Source: Ga0077530 sp035565975
GTDB lineage: Bacteria > Pseudomonadota > Alphaproteobacteria > Rhizobiales > Hyphomicrobiaceae
DNA length: 47,102 nt
Direction: 5' to 3'
NCBI GenBank assembly: GCA_035565975.1
Contig: DATMRT010000106.1
Coordinates: 1-47,102 of the forward strand
A program made the translations under genes and the position numbers. Below, piece by piece: positions 1 through 7,614 of the stretch (its first letter is position 1; each line of letters opens with the position of its first letter). A model generated the notes under the pieces. That model did not search any database. It saw nothing but the letters and a program-made list of their open reading frames with translations, and had not been told where the DNA came from.

Positions 1-36
1 CACCCGCCTTTATGAAGTCGTCGCTCGCAGCTGGCA

Positions 37-96
37 CTACTGGTCCCTTCTTCCCGTGCTTACGGGGAGAAGGTTAGGATGAGGGGCGGCCGCTTG
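37..96 (-). repeat. REP-like dispersed repeat, copy A
   Basis: Read on the minus strand this 60-bp stretch matches 28415-28474 at 56 of 60 positions by eye. Its core is a 12-bp arm palindrome (46-57 against 62-73, 11 of 12 pairs, 4-base loop) of the type TTCTCCCCGT-loop-ACGGGGAGAA, followed by a conserved CCCTCATCCT block and a GCGGCCGC box. It lies downstream of murF on the non-coding side, typical of REP/BIME-like extragenic palindromes. Family naming is by resemblance only. Confidence 0.7.
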
Positions 97-133
97 CGCA
101 ATCGCCCGCGTTTGCCACCGGCTCACCTCGATA

Positions 134-227
134 CCTCGCCCCACATTGTGCGCGGTTTGGCGCGCGAATGCGCGCCACGCCTCGGCGTCAAACCTTCGGT
201 TTGAACTGCGCACAATGTGGGGCGAGG
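134..227. repeat. Cloverleaf-shaped palindrome just after murF
   Basis: A perfect 20-bp inverted repeat (134-153 against 208-227) encloses 54 bases that themselves fold into three hairpins: 159-165/170-176 (7 bp, loop GAAT), 177-181/184-188 (4-5 bp) and 188-194/198-204 (7 bp, loop TTC). The right arm ends two bases from the murF stop codon. In RNA this would form a four-way junction. There is no T-run on the murF strand, so it is not a simple intrinsic terminator; it could block exonucleases, terminate transcription or be a small palindromic mobile element. Confidence 0.85.
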
Positions 228-229
228 AA

Positions 230-1639
230 TTATGCCGTGCCAAACTTCGCCTTGATCGCCGCGACGATCGGCGCCATGCGGCTGCCGAGCGAGCCTTTGA
301 CCATCACGACATCACCAGCCTCAAGTGCATCCACGACGTGGGGGATGAGCGCACTCGAATCTGGTGCCCAGGCGCCGCGGCGTTCTTTCGGCAGCGTCTC
401 GTAGAGCTTCTGCATGTTCGAGCCGCACGCGAAGACGACGTCGGCTTCGGAAGCCGCGAGCGGTTCGGCGAGCCCGAGATGATAGCCTTCCGCGCCATCG
501 CCCAACTCCAGCATGTCACCGAGAACGGCAATGCGGCGCGGATAGTTTGCGCGCGAAACCGCACCGAGGACCGCGATGGCCGCGCGCATGGAGGCGGGGT
601 TGGCGTTGTAGCTCTCGTCGATCAGCAGGATCCCTGCATTGAAAGCCGTACGCGCGCCCCGACCAACCGGCGGCGTGATGCCGGCAAGTGGCTTCGCGCA
701 TGAGGCAAGCGACAGATGCAGGGCATCGAGCGTTGCAACCACGGCCAGCGAGTTGACGGCGATGTGTGCACCAACCGTTCCGAGGCGATAGCGCAAAGCA
801 GTGCCACCAATCTCGGCAACGATATCGCTGCCCGTATCGCCGAGAGCGATCTCACGCGCGGCAACATAGGCGTCCGCGGTCGTACCGAACGTAAGAATGC
901 GCGCGCCTCGCACCGCTGCGGCCCTATCGAGCACGCTGTAATGCCGGCTGTCCCGCGGCAGCACGACGATGCCGCCCGGCTCCAGCCCCTCGAAGATTTC
1001 AGCCTTGGCCTTCGCGACACCTTGCTCGCCATCGGAAAAATTGCCGACGTGCACGGGCAGCACGTTCGTGATGACAGCAATATGCGGCCGCGCCATACGC
1101 GTGAGCGGGCTGATCTCACCGGCGTGGTTCATGCCCATCTCGATGACTGCGAAATCGACATCCGATGGCATCCGCGCCAGCGTCAATGGCACGCCCCAGT
1201 GATTGTTGAAGGATTTCTCCGGCGCATGGACCCTGCCCGCCGTCGCGAGACAAGCGCGCAGCATCTCTTTCGTCCCCGTCTTGCCGGCGCTTCCCGTCAC
1301 GGCGATCACGCGCGCCGTGGGCCGAAGCCGCGCGCGCGCGGCGATCGCGATGCGGCCGAGCGCACGGAGCGTATCGTCCACGCGAATGAGCGGGCAGGCG
1401 CCGGTCGGCGCAACAAAGTCCTCTCGTACAATTGCCGCGGCCGCACCAGCCGCGAATGCCGCACCGACAAAATCATGGCCATCGCGCTGATCCGTGAGCG
1501 CGACGAAAACCTCGCCCGGCAAGAGCGAACGCGTGTCGATGGAGAAGCCGGTTATGGCACCGGATGGCGCGCCTTCGGCAGTCGCGTCGGCCGCCGCGAC
1601 CAGCGCATCCCAGGACCAGAGCGGCTCGACCTCAGCCAT
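230..1639 (-). CDS. murF: UDP-N-acetylmuramoyl-tripeptide--D-alanyl-D-alanine ligase
   Basis: Cytoplasmic ATP-dependent ligase that adds D-Ala-D-Ala to UDP-MurNAc-tripeptide, the last soluble step of peptidoglycan precursor synthesis. The 469-residue protein has the Mur N-terminal domain, the ATP-binding loop TGSAGKTGT at about 115-123, the central-domain ENxxNNHWG-like stretch (KSFNNHWGVPL) and the C-terminal domain with IDESYNANPASM. I prefer the ATG at 1639 because an AGGAAG ribosome site precedes it by about nine bases; an in-frame ATG at 1663 has none. The start overlaps the 3' end of murE by 8 bp, so the two are one operon and probably translationally coupled. mraY, the usual next gene, would lie left of the window beyond the two repeats at 37-96 and 134-227. 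Confidence 0.96.
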   Translation of the reverse strand: MAEVEPLWSWDALVAAADATAEGAPSGAITGFSIDTRSLLPGEVFVALTDQRDGHDFVGAAFAAGAAAAIVREDFVAPTGACPLIRVDDTLRALGRIAIAARARLRPTARVIAVTGSAGKTGTKEMLRACLATAGRVHAPEKSFNNHWGVPLTLARMPSDVDFAVIEMGMNHAGEISPLTRMARPHIAVITNVLPVHVGNFSDGEQGVAKAKAEIFEGLEPGGIVVLPRDSRHYSVLDRAAAVRGARILTFGTTADAYVAAREIALGDTGSDIVAEIGGTALRYRLGTVGAHIAVNSLAVVATLDALHLSLASCAKPLAGITPPVGRGARTAFNAGILLIDESYNANPASMRAAIAVLGAVSRANYPRRIAVLGDMLELGDGAEGYHLGLAEPLAASEADVVFACGSNMQKLYETLPKERRGAWAPDSSALIPHVVDALEAGDVVMVKGSLGSRMAPIVAAIKAKFGTA

Positions 1640-3077
1640 CGCTGTGCTTCCTGATCTCGTCATGATCGCTGAAGGGCAATGTCACATCGCCGACGATCTG
1701 GCCGGTCTCGTGGCCCTTGCCGGCAACGAGCAACACATCGCCCGCGCCGAGCATGGACATGCCGGCGGCAATGGCTTCGCCGCGATCGCCGATCTCGCGC
1801 GCGCCGGCTGCACCGCGCAAGATCTCGGCGCGAATGGCGGCCGGATCTTCGCTGCGCGGATTGTCGTCGGTGATGATCACGACATCGGCGCGATCGACGG
1901 CGATGCGTCCCATGATCGGGCGTTTGCCGCGGTCGCGATCGCCGCCGCAGCCGACGATGCAGATGAGCTTGCCGGTCGAGAAGGGCCGCAGCGCATCGAG
2001 CGCCGCGACGAGGGCCTCGGGCTTGTGCGCATAGTCGACGACGGCGAGACCGCCATTGTGCTCGCTCACGATCTCGAGACGGCCGGCAACGCCTCTGAGT
2101 TGCTCGAGCGTGCCGAGCGCGGCGTCCGCCGTCTCGCCGCTCGCCATGGCGAGACCGGCGGCAAGCAGCGCATTCTCGACCTGATAGCTGCCGAGCAGCG
2201 GGAACCTGAGCGAGACATCGCGGCCTTCGACGCGGAGCGCAACGCGCTGCGCAAAGCCATCGCGCACGATGTCGACGAGCTGCAGCGTCTCACCGCCGAA
2301 GCCCGTGGTGATGAGCCGGATGCCGCGCCGGCGCACGGTGTCGATCACGCGTACGGCCTCGGCGCCGCCGGCGTTCACGACGGCGGTCCCGTCAGCCGGC
2401 AGCAGCTCCCTGAAAAGGCGCAGCTTCGCCGCGAGATAGGCGTCGAGCGTCGGATGATAGTCGAGATGGTCACGCCCGAGGTTCGTGTAGGCCGCGGCCG
2501 AGATGCGCACACCATCGAGGCGATGCTGATCAAGACCGTGGGAGGACGCTTCGAAAGCGACGTGAGTTATGCCGTCCCGCGCGAGACCGTCGAGCGTCGC
2601 GTGCAGCGAGATCGGATCGGGCGTCGTCAGTGAGCCATATACGGCACCGTTCGGGCGGACGAGCCCGATCGTGCCGACCGATGCCGCCTGCCGGCCGAGA
2701 AGTGTCAGGATCTGGCGTGTGAAATCGGCGACGGAGGTCTTACCGCTCGTGCCGGTGATCGCAAGCATGTGCGCGGGCTGGCGCCGATGAAAGCGGGCGG
2801 CCATGAGCGCGAGCGCGCGGCGCGGCTCGCCTGCGCGGAGCACAGCGATCTGCGGCGGGGCGTCGATGGATGCGCCCTCAGCCGCGAGAATCGCGGCGGC
2901 GCCTCTAGCTACCGCATCGGCGACGAACCGGGCACCATCCGTGCGGCTGCCGGCGAGCGCGGCGAACAGGAAACCCGGCGCCACGGCCCGGCTGTCGGCC
3001 GTCAGTCCCTTGATTTCGATTGCTGACGCCGCCGCCGGTGGCACTACGTCATCCGGCACGAGTTCCGAAAGCAGCAT
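1632..3077 (-). CDS. murE: UDP-MurNAc-L-Ala-D-Glu:meso-diaminopimelate ligase
   Basis: Cytoplasmic Mur ligase that adds the third residue of the peptidoglycan stem peptide. The 481-residue protein has the ATP loop GTSGKTS at about 109-115, the carbamylated-lysine region (SSHGLDQHRLDG), VVDYAHKPEAL in the C-terminal half and the signature DNPR at about 405-408, which in this family selects meso-diaminopimelate over lysine. It lies upstream of murF on the same strand and overlaps it by 8 bp. A purine-rich GAGGCGGGG precedes the ATG. ftsI would be expected upstream in many relatives, but here an outer-membrane protein gene follows instead, so the dcw cluster is interrupted on that side or murE starts a new segment. 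Confidence 0.96.
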   Translation of the reverse strand: MLLSELVPDDVVPPAAASAIEIKGLTADSRAVAPGFLFAALAGSRTDGARFVADAVARGAAAILAAEGASIDAPPQIAVLRAGEPRRALALMAARFHRRQPAHMLAITGTSGKTSVADFTRQILTLLGRQAASVGTIGLVRPNGAVYGSLTTPDPISLHATLDGLARDGITHVAFEASSHGLDQHRLDGVRISAAAYTNLGRDHLDYHPTLDAYLAAKLRLFRELLPADGTAVVNAGGAEAVRVIDTVRRRGIRLITTGFGGETLQLVDIVRDGFAQRVALRVEGRDVSLRFPLLGSYQVENALLAAGLAMASGETADAALGTLEQLRGVAGRLEIVSEHNGGLAVVDYAHKPEALVAALDALRPFSTGKLICIVGCGGDRDRGKRPIMGRIAVDRADVVIITDDNPRSEDPAAIRAEILRGAAGAREIGDRGEAIAAGMSMLGAGDVLLVAGKGHETGQIVGDVTLPFSDHDEIRKHSDG

Positions 3078-3149
3078 GACCCCGCCTCGCTGCGCGCCCC
3101 CTGCGGGTTCATAGGTCGGTGCGGTTCGGGCGTCAAATTCCGGAGGCGG

Positions 3150-3956
3150 TCAGTAGCCGCCCAACTGATAATTGATGCCGACCCGGGCGATATGACCATT
3201 GAGGTCGTAGTGCATATTCGTGCCGAATTCCGGCGCCGGCGCTGGCGTCAAATTGAAGGCACGGCCCCGGACATCGCGGTCCCCGAGATCGTAGTAGAGA
3301 TACTCGGCCTTTAGCGTCCAGCCCCCACCCATGGCCCATTCGAGGCCGCCGCCCACTGTGCCACCGAGCTCCCAACCGGAGGAGGAGCCTCCGTATCCGG
3401 CATTGAACCCAGCGACCTCGAGCGAATGGTCCGTCTCCACGCGTCCGTAAGCGAGGCCGCCCGTGAAGTAGACGAGCACGCGCTGGTCCGCGAACGGTGT
3501 AATGCCAATGCGGGCGCGGAGGGTGCCGAACCAGTCCATTTCCTGGCGGCTTTCCGCAATGAACGGCAGCGTCGATCCGCCATCCGTTACGTCGGCAGCG
3601 TATGTCGCCCGGCCATCCGCATTGAGGTGGGAAATATCGGCCTCGAACCCGACGATGAAAGTTCCCGACCGCCAATTGAATCCGAGTTGGGCGCCGCCCA
3701 GAGCGCCATCCGGTCCGCTGTCGTAGCTACGCTGGAACTGCGCGTAGTCGGGGCTACCCCATGCCGGAGCGTCAGGAAGGAGCGTTAGTGAGCCGCCACT
3801 TGCGCCCCAGTGATATCCCCCGTGAATGCCTGCATAAAATCCGGTCCAGGCAGCGAAATCCTGAGCCTGCGCGCTCGATCCGGCCGAGAAGGCGGCCAAC
3901 ATCAAACCCGCTGCGGGAGCCAGAAGGCGTCCCCGTATCGACATGCCAGCTTTCAC
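3150..3956 (-). CDS. Outer-membrane beta-barrel protein
   Basis: A 268-residue secreted protein. A signal peptide spans about residues 1-31 (hydrophobic LLAPAAGLMLAAFSAG, then AQA cleavage motif), followed by WTGFYAGIHGGYHWG, the N-terminal strand pattern of the small porin / Omp25-RopB-like barrels common in Hyphomicrobiales. The rest alternates aromatic and glycine-rich strands and ends in the short strand HIARVGINYQLGGY, as expected for an outer-membrane barrel. The start shown is a GTG at 3956 preceded by GGGGA; the ATG at 3944 is an alternative and leaves the signal peptide intact. It is transcribed towards murE with a 72-bp gap, so it may have its own promoter. The specific ligand or role cannot be read from sequence. 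Confidence 0.85.
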   Translation of the reverse strand: MKAGMSIRGRLLAPAAGLMLAAFSAGSSAQAQDFAAWTGFYAGIHGGYHWGASGGSLTLLPDAPAWGSPDYAQFQRSYDSGPDGALGGAQLGFNWRSGTFIVGFEADISHLNADGRATYAADVTDGGSTLPFIAESRQEMDWFGTLRARIGITPFADQRVLVYFTGGLAYGRVETDHSLEVAGFNAGYGGSSSGWELGGTVGGGLEWAMGGGWTLKAEYLYYDLGDRDVRGRAFNLTPAPAPEFGTNMHYDLNGHIARVGINYQLGGY

Positions 3957-4172
3957 GATTCCCCGCTCGTCGCATGTATCCCGCTAATACACGATCGGTA
4001 ATCAATATCACGACGGACGATTCTAATCGTGGGCATATGGGCAACACTTCAGCGGGAAACATTCCTCCGTGGCGTGCTCGAAGCGATTTTCAAGTCGCGC
4101 CTACCACCATTGGCCGATCTTGACCCGCGTCTGGACTGGCAAGAAAACTGCATAGGGGTAGGTTAGTCCGAT

Positions 4173-4184
4173 CTCGTATACGAG
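4173..4184. promoter_or_regulatory. 12-bp perfect palindrome before the exosortase unit
   Basis: CTCGTATACGAG is a perfect 12-bp palindrome ending 8 bases before the ATG at 4193 and overlapping the only plausible ribosome site (GAGGGCG). It could be an operator. The 236-bp gap 3957-4192 otherwise shows no convincing sigma-70 promoter to me. Confidence 0.4.
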
Positions 4185-4192
4185 GGCGTAAG

Positions 4193-4417
4193 ATGCGTGC
4201 GTTAATGAATTGTTTGCTTCTCGGCGTCGGCGCGCTGACGATTGTGCTCCTGGCCTGGGCGGATCCCGCATCGGCTTTGTGCTTCCCCACCACCGCCTGC
4301 GGTGGCACGCCCGCCCCACAGCCGGCGCCCGGCCCGCTGATCGGCTTCGGGCTGCCGCTTGCCGGTGCCGCCCTTGCGGCGCTCCTGGCCGTGCGGCATT
4401 TCCGGCAGAAAGACTAG
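4193..4417 (+). CDS. Small secreted protein with C-terminal sorting-signal-like tail
   Basis: A 74-residue protein I do not recognise by name. Residues 1-29 form a signal peptide (hydrophobic core then PASA). The short mature part has one cysteine pair (LCFPTTACGG) and a Pro/Ala linker. The C-terminus has the tripartite layout of exosortase substrates: a Pro/Gly-rich motif (PAPGPLIGFGLP, about 43-54), a hydrophobic helix (LAGAALAALLAV) and a basic end (RHFRQKD). The canonical PEP tripeptide is missing. The exosortase-family gene starts 70 bp downstream on the same strand, so I infer that this is its dedicated substrate, processed in the inner membrane. It could instead be just a small bitopic membrane protein. 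The tail resembles VPLPA/PEP-CTERM classes in shape only. Confidence 0.72.
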   Translation: MRALMNCLLLGVGALTIVLLAWADPASALCFPTTACGGTPAPQPAPGPLIGFGLPLAGAALAALLAVRHFRQKD

Positions 4418-4487
4418 CGCGGTTCATCGCCCGGAGACTTGAGGGTTGGCGCTTCAATCGCATACGCGAGTTGCATCAGCGCGCCCG

Positions 4488-5348
4488 ATGACATCCGGGG
4501 CGGATCTCGGACGGGACGGCGTGCGCGGCGCCCTCGCGCTCGGCCGGCGCGAGATGCTCGTGTGGCTGGCCGTCGCGCTACTCTGCCAGCAGCTCTTCGC
4601 CGTGCCCGCAGCTTCGCTCGAGGCATACCTCGGGGAGCTGCAAAGCCATCTCGCCAGCAAGAGCATCTTCACCTACGTCGCCTGGGTCGCGGTCTTCAGT
4701 CTGATCGCCGACAGCGCGCGACAGGCGCCGGCCCGAACGAGCGACGTCGTCCTCCTGCTGGCAGTCATCGCATCGGGGGTTCTCACGGCGAGGTCGGTGC
4801 CGTGGCTGGCCATGACGGCATCCGCAGCCTACTTCATGGTGCGCGATCGCACGGACATCAAATTGAGCGCCGCCGGCGCCGTGATGCTGGCCCTGGCGCT
4901 CAACGGCTTCTGGGGCCCGAGGCTCTTCGAGTTTTTCGCCTACTATCTCCTGCAGGCCGATGCCGCGCTCGTCGGCGCCGCCCTGAGCGCGACCCACACG
5001 GGCGTCCAGTGGTCCGAGACCATTATCGGCGCGTCGAACGAGCACAGCATCATCGTCTACGGACCCTGCTCCTCCTTCCACAATATCTCGCTCGGTCTGC
5101 TCTGCTGGGTCGCGCTGACGAAACTCGCCCGCCCCCGCTGGGTCAAGGCTGACATCTTCGTCGGCCTTGCCGTCGTCGCTACCGTCATCGCCCTCAATGC
5201 GAGCCGTCTCTACCTCATGGCCCTGGGCGCCGAGAGCTTCGAGTACTGGCATGTCGGCACGGGCCAGCAGATCTTCGCCTGGGCCACGACGCTGAGCGTA
5301 CTCGTGATCAGCCTCTATGGCGCGCTGCGCGTGGGGCGCACGTCATGA
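4488..5348 (+). CDS. Exosortase/archaeosortase-family transpeptidase
   Basis: A polytopic membrane protein of 286 residues from the ATG at 4488 (a TTG at 4446 is an alternative). It has about seven to eight hydrophobic segments. The C-terminal half carries the exosortase catalytic layout: Cys194 in GPCSSFHN at the start of a helix, Arg240 in LNASRLYLMAL, and His255 in EYWHVGTGQQIFAW. In the exosortase family these three residues cleave the substrate tail and transfer it to a cell-surface acceptor. The helix between Cys and Arg (ISLGLLCWVAL) and the Asn two residues before Ser-Arg fit the family. The N-terminal half has no extra domain, unlike fused exosortase E. There is no EPS or PEP-CTERM cluster around it; only the small protein upstream and the coupled gene downstream go with it, which suggests a single-substrate system. 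Subfamily not identified. Confidence 0.82.
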   Translation: MTSGADLGRDGVRGALALGRREMLVWLAVALLCQQLFAVPAASLEAYLGELQSHLASKSIFTYVAWVAVFSLIADSARQAPARTSDVVLLLAVIASGVLTARSVPWLAMTASAAYFMVRDRTDIKLSAAGAVMLALALNGFWGPRLFEFFAYYLLQADAALVGAALSATHTGVQWSETIIGASNEHSIIVYGPCSSFHNISLGLLCWVALTKLARPRWVKADIFVGLAVVATVIALNASRLYLMALGAESFEYWHVGTGQQIFAWATTLSVLVISLYGALRVGRTS

Positions 5349-5848
5349 GAGCCTGGGCCACACGCGTGCTCTTCGCCAGCCTGCTTCTTGGCGCTCTCGC
5401 GGCAAGGATCCAGGCCTCGCACGAGCCCTCAGAATACGACGTGCGCCCTGCAGTCGCCGCGATGCTCTCATCTCGCGGGATTGCCGCGCGGATCATCCCG
5501 AGCGAGGACAGCGCGCTCCTGAAGGCCGTTGCATTCGATGCACCGCAGTGCGGCGGCCGCATCGATGTGTTCCCGGTGCGCCTCAATCTGCAGGAAGGGC
5601 CGCTCTTCGATGCGGTGGTCGGCGCAGGGCGCGAGCGGCGCATCGCCTATCTGGGGCGAACCTGGGAGGCGCCGAGCCGTCTCGATCTGCGCCTTGAATG
5701 GCTGAAGTACAAAGCGCTGTCGGTTCTTGGGCTCAGTCCCTACACGGCAAGCACGACGGCGCTGCTGGTCGCTTCGCCCAAGGACTGCGCGCTTGCCCGG
5801 AGCATCGATTGGGCGCCCTTCTGGCAGAACGGCCCGTCGAAGAGCTGA
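5345..5848 (+). CDS. Exosortase-coupled accessory protein
   Basis: A 167-residue protein of unknown function whose ATG overlaps the exosortase stop (ATGA, 4 bp), so the two are translationally coupled. Residues 5-24 form an uncleaved anchor or signal peptide (VLFASLLLGALAA). The periplasmic part has two cysteines (PQCGG at about 80 and KDCAL near 150), which could pair, and a central part with strand-like patterns (RIDVFPVRLNLQEG). I place it in the exosortase system by position. The layout of an anchored periplasmic protein after an exosortase recalls EpsI-type partners, but I see no sequence signature proving that. It may bind the substrate or the acceptor polymer. Confidence 0.7.
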   Translation: MRAWATRVLFASLLLGALAARIQASHEPSEYDVRPAVAAMLSSRGIAARIIPSEDSALLKAVAFDAPQCGGRIDVFPVRLNLQEGPLFDAVVGAGRERRIAYLGRTWEAPSRLDLRLEWLKYKALSVLGLSPYTASTTALLVASPKDCALARSIDWAPFWQNGPSKS

Positions 5849-5864
5849 GGCGCTTGCGCGCCCC

Positions 5865-5902
5865 AAAAGGAAAGCGGAGCCCCGCTGCCGCGACGCTCCG
5901 CT
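5865..5902 (-). terminator. Probable intrinsic terminator of the thiolase-SDR-amidotransferase operon
   Basis: AGCGGAGC (5873-5880) pairs with GCTCCGCT (5895-5902). On the minus strand the hairpin is followed by TTTCCTTTT, as expected after the amidotransferase gene ending at 6016. On the plus strand a weaker A/G-rich tract follows, so termination of the exosortase unit here is less certain. Confidence 0.6.
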
Positions 5903-6015
5903 GAAAGATTGGCGCCAGTACGCAAAACCTGAAACCCGGCGCTGAGAAGCATATTGCCACGGCAGATGTTACGAATGTGCGAAGATGCCGACGATGGTTA
6001 ATCCGCGCCGCTCAC

Positions 6016-6795
6016 TCAGACGGCGAGGCGACCCTCGACCCAGCGGCGCAGCATCTGATCGAGCCACGTATGCACGCGCGGCGCGTGCATGAGATGCGAC
6101 GCGATCTGCTCTTCGCGCGAGTACGCGCCCCGCATGAGCAGGCGCACGGGATTGGAGCCCGTCCAGCGATTGACCTGGGTGTGCATGATCTCCGGATGGA
6201 ATTGCACGCCGAGCGCCGCGGGGCCGTAGATGAAGGCTTGGTTCTCGAAGGCACCTTCCGCGGTGGCGAGCAGCGTCGCGCCGCTCGGCAGATGGAATCC
6301 TTCGCGGTGCCACTGATAGACGTGCCCAGGTAGGTCTCCGAGCACGCGGCCCTGATCGATCTGTCTCACGGGGTGATAGCCGATCTCGACACGGCCATGC
6401 GCGCAGTAGTCTACGCCCGCGCCCAGGTGGCGCGCCAGCATCTGCGCGCCGAGACAAATGCCGAGATACGGCTTCTCCTCCTCGAGCGCGATGCCGATCC
6501 AATCGAGCTCCCGCTTGATGTAATCCAGATTGTCGTTGGCGCTTTGCGAGCCGCCGAGGATCACAGCGCCCGTGTGGTCCTTCAGCGTCGCCGGGAGTGG
6601 ATCGCCCTGGAACGGCCGGCGAATGTCGAGCGGATAGCCGTTCTCGCGGAACCAGCGGCCGACATGGCCGGGGTTGGCGTGCGCCATGTGCAGGACGATG
6701 ACGACCGGTTTCTTCTCCGGCGCGGGCACAGGCAATCGATCGATCCCGCGCCCGTCGAGCGGTGCTTCGCGTGTCGGTTCGGCGTCGAGCATCAT
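6016..6795 (-). CDS. Class I glutamine amidotransferase domain protein (GMP synthase-like)
   Basis: A 259-residue stand-alone GATase1 protein. The nucleophile Cys114 sits in YLGICLGAQML and the His200/Glu202 pair in GVQFHPEI, so the triad is complete; the GG(S/T)Q oxyanion region is GGSQSAND near 81. Such stand-alone proteins hydrolyse glutamine for an unidentified acceptor or act as gamma-glutamyl hydrolases of polyamine or amino acid conjugates. Its ATG lies 4 bases after the stop of the upstream SDR, so it belongs to the thiolase-SDR-GATase operon. No synthetase domain is fused or adjacent, so the acceptor is unknown. Confidence 0.88.
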   Translation of the reverse strand: MMLDAEPTREAPLDGRGIDRLPVPAPEKKPVVIVLHMAHANPGHVGRWFRENGYPLDIRRPFQGDPLPATLKDHTGAVILGGSQSANDNLDYIKRELDWIGIALEEEKPYLGICLGAQMLARHLGAGVDYCAHGRVEIGYHPVRQIDQGRVLGDLPGHVYQWHREGFHLPSGATLLATAEGAFENQAFIYGPAALGVQFHPEIMHTQVNRWTGSNPVRLLMRGAYSREEQIASHLMHAPRVHTWLDQMLRRWVEGRLAV

Positions 6796-6799
6796 CGCG

Positions 6800-7576
6800 T
6801 CATCGGTTGCGAGGGTAGAACAGTGTGCCCTGGATCATTGCGGATATTCTGTGCGGCATGAGTCGTAAAGATAGTGCGAGAATGTTGTTCAACAAACCAG
6901 GCACGACGACGCGGAAGCCCAAATTGTGGGCTGTAACTGCCCATTGGACGACCGTTTCGGGTGCCAGCGACGGAACGAACCAACGATAGAGGTCGTTGTC
7001 CGCCCTCATCTTGTCATGAAAACCGGTTCGCACCGGCCCGGGCGCCACGGCCGTGATGCTCACGCCGTCGCGGGCAATCTCGGCGGCCACGGCCTCCGAC
7101 AGCGAGAGCATGTAGGCGCGGCTCGCGTAGTAGGCGGCCTGGTACGGGCCAGGCGCGAAGCCGCCGAGCGAGGCGAGGTTGATGATCCCGCCGCGTCGCC
7201 GCAACCGCATGTCCCTCAACACGTGGTGCATCAGGCGCGTCGGCGCCGCGACGTCGGTCGCGACGAGCCGGTCGACATCGGCGAGCGGAAGTTCCGGGAA
7301 AGCGCCGGAGAGGCCGATGCCGGCATTGTTGATCAGCAGGTCGCAATACGCGCCGGCAGCGGCGAGTGCCGCATCGACGGCGGCCGGCGCATCCGGTGCC
7401 GTCACATCCTGCGCAAGCGTCTCGACCCGAACTGAGTTCGCGCCGCGCAGCTCTTCGGCGAGGCGCGCCAAGGGCTCCGGGCGCCGCGCAATCAGCAGGA
7501 GGTCGCGGCCGTCGGCGGCATAGCGGCGCGCGAAGGCCCGACCGATGCCCTCGGAGGCGCCCGTGATCACGACCAT
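6800..7576 (-). CDS. Short-chain dehydrogenase/reductase with YxxxR active site
   Basis: A 258-residue classical SDR from the ATG at 7576. The dinucleotide motif is TGASEGIGRAF at about 5-15, with NNAG later and the active-site Ser in INLASLGGF. The catalytic pair is written YYASR rather than YxxxK, so the usual lysine is arginine. The C-terminal part (NNILALSLRLMPHRI) is hydrophobic and may contact membrane or lipid. The open frame runs on upstream, but those residues are a shadow of the thiolase gene in another frame, not a fusion. It sits between a thiolase (38-bp gap) and an amidotransferase. Substrate unknown; family members of this shape act on fatty acyl or steroid-like compounds. Confidence 0.88.
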   Translation of the reverse strand: MVVITGASEGIGRAFARRYAADGRDLLLIARRPEPLARLAEELRGANSVRVETLAQDVTAPDAPAAVDAALAAAGAYCDLLINNAGIGLSGAFPELPLADVDRLVATDVAAPTRLMHHVLRDMRLRRRGGIINLASLGGFAPGPYQAAYYASRAYMLSLSEAVAAEIARDGVSITAVAPGPVRTGFHDKMRADNDLYRWFVPSLAPETVVQWAVTAHNLGFRVVVPGLLNNILALSLRLMPHRISAMIQGTLFYPRNR

Positions 7577-7614
7577 GGGCCGCGTCGCGATGGCGCCGCC
7601 GGGAGCCTCAGCGC

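Noticed and set aside
1494..2633. Long plus-strand frame (379 residues) opposite murE/murF
   Set aside because: A typical GC-rich antisense frame without family motifs; murE and murF on the other strand are certain.
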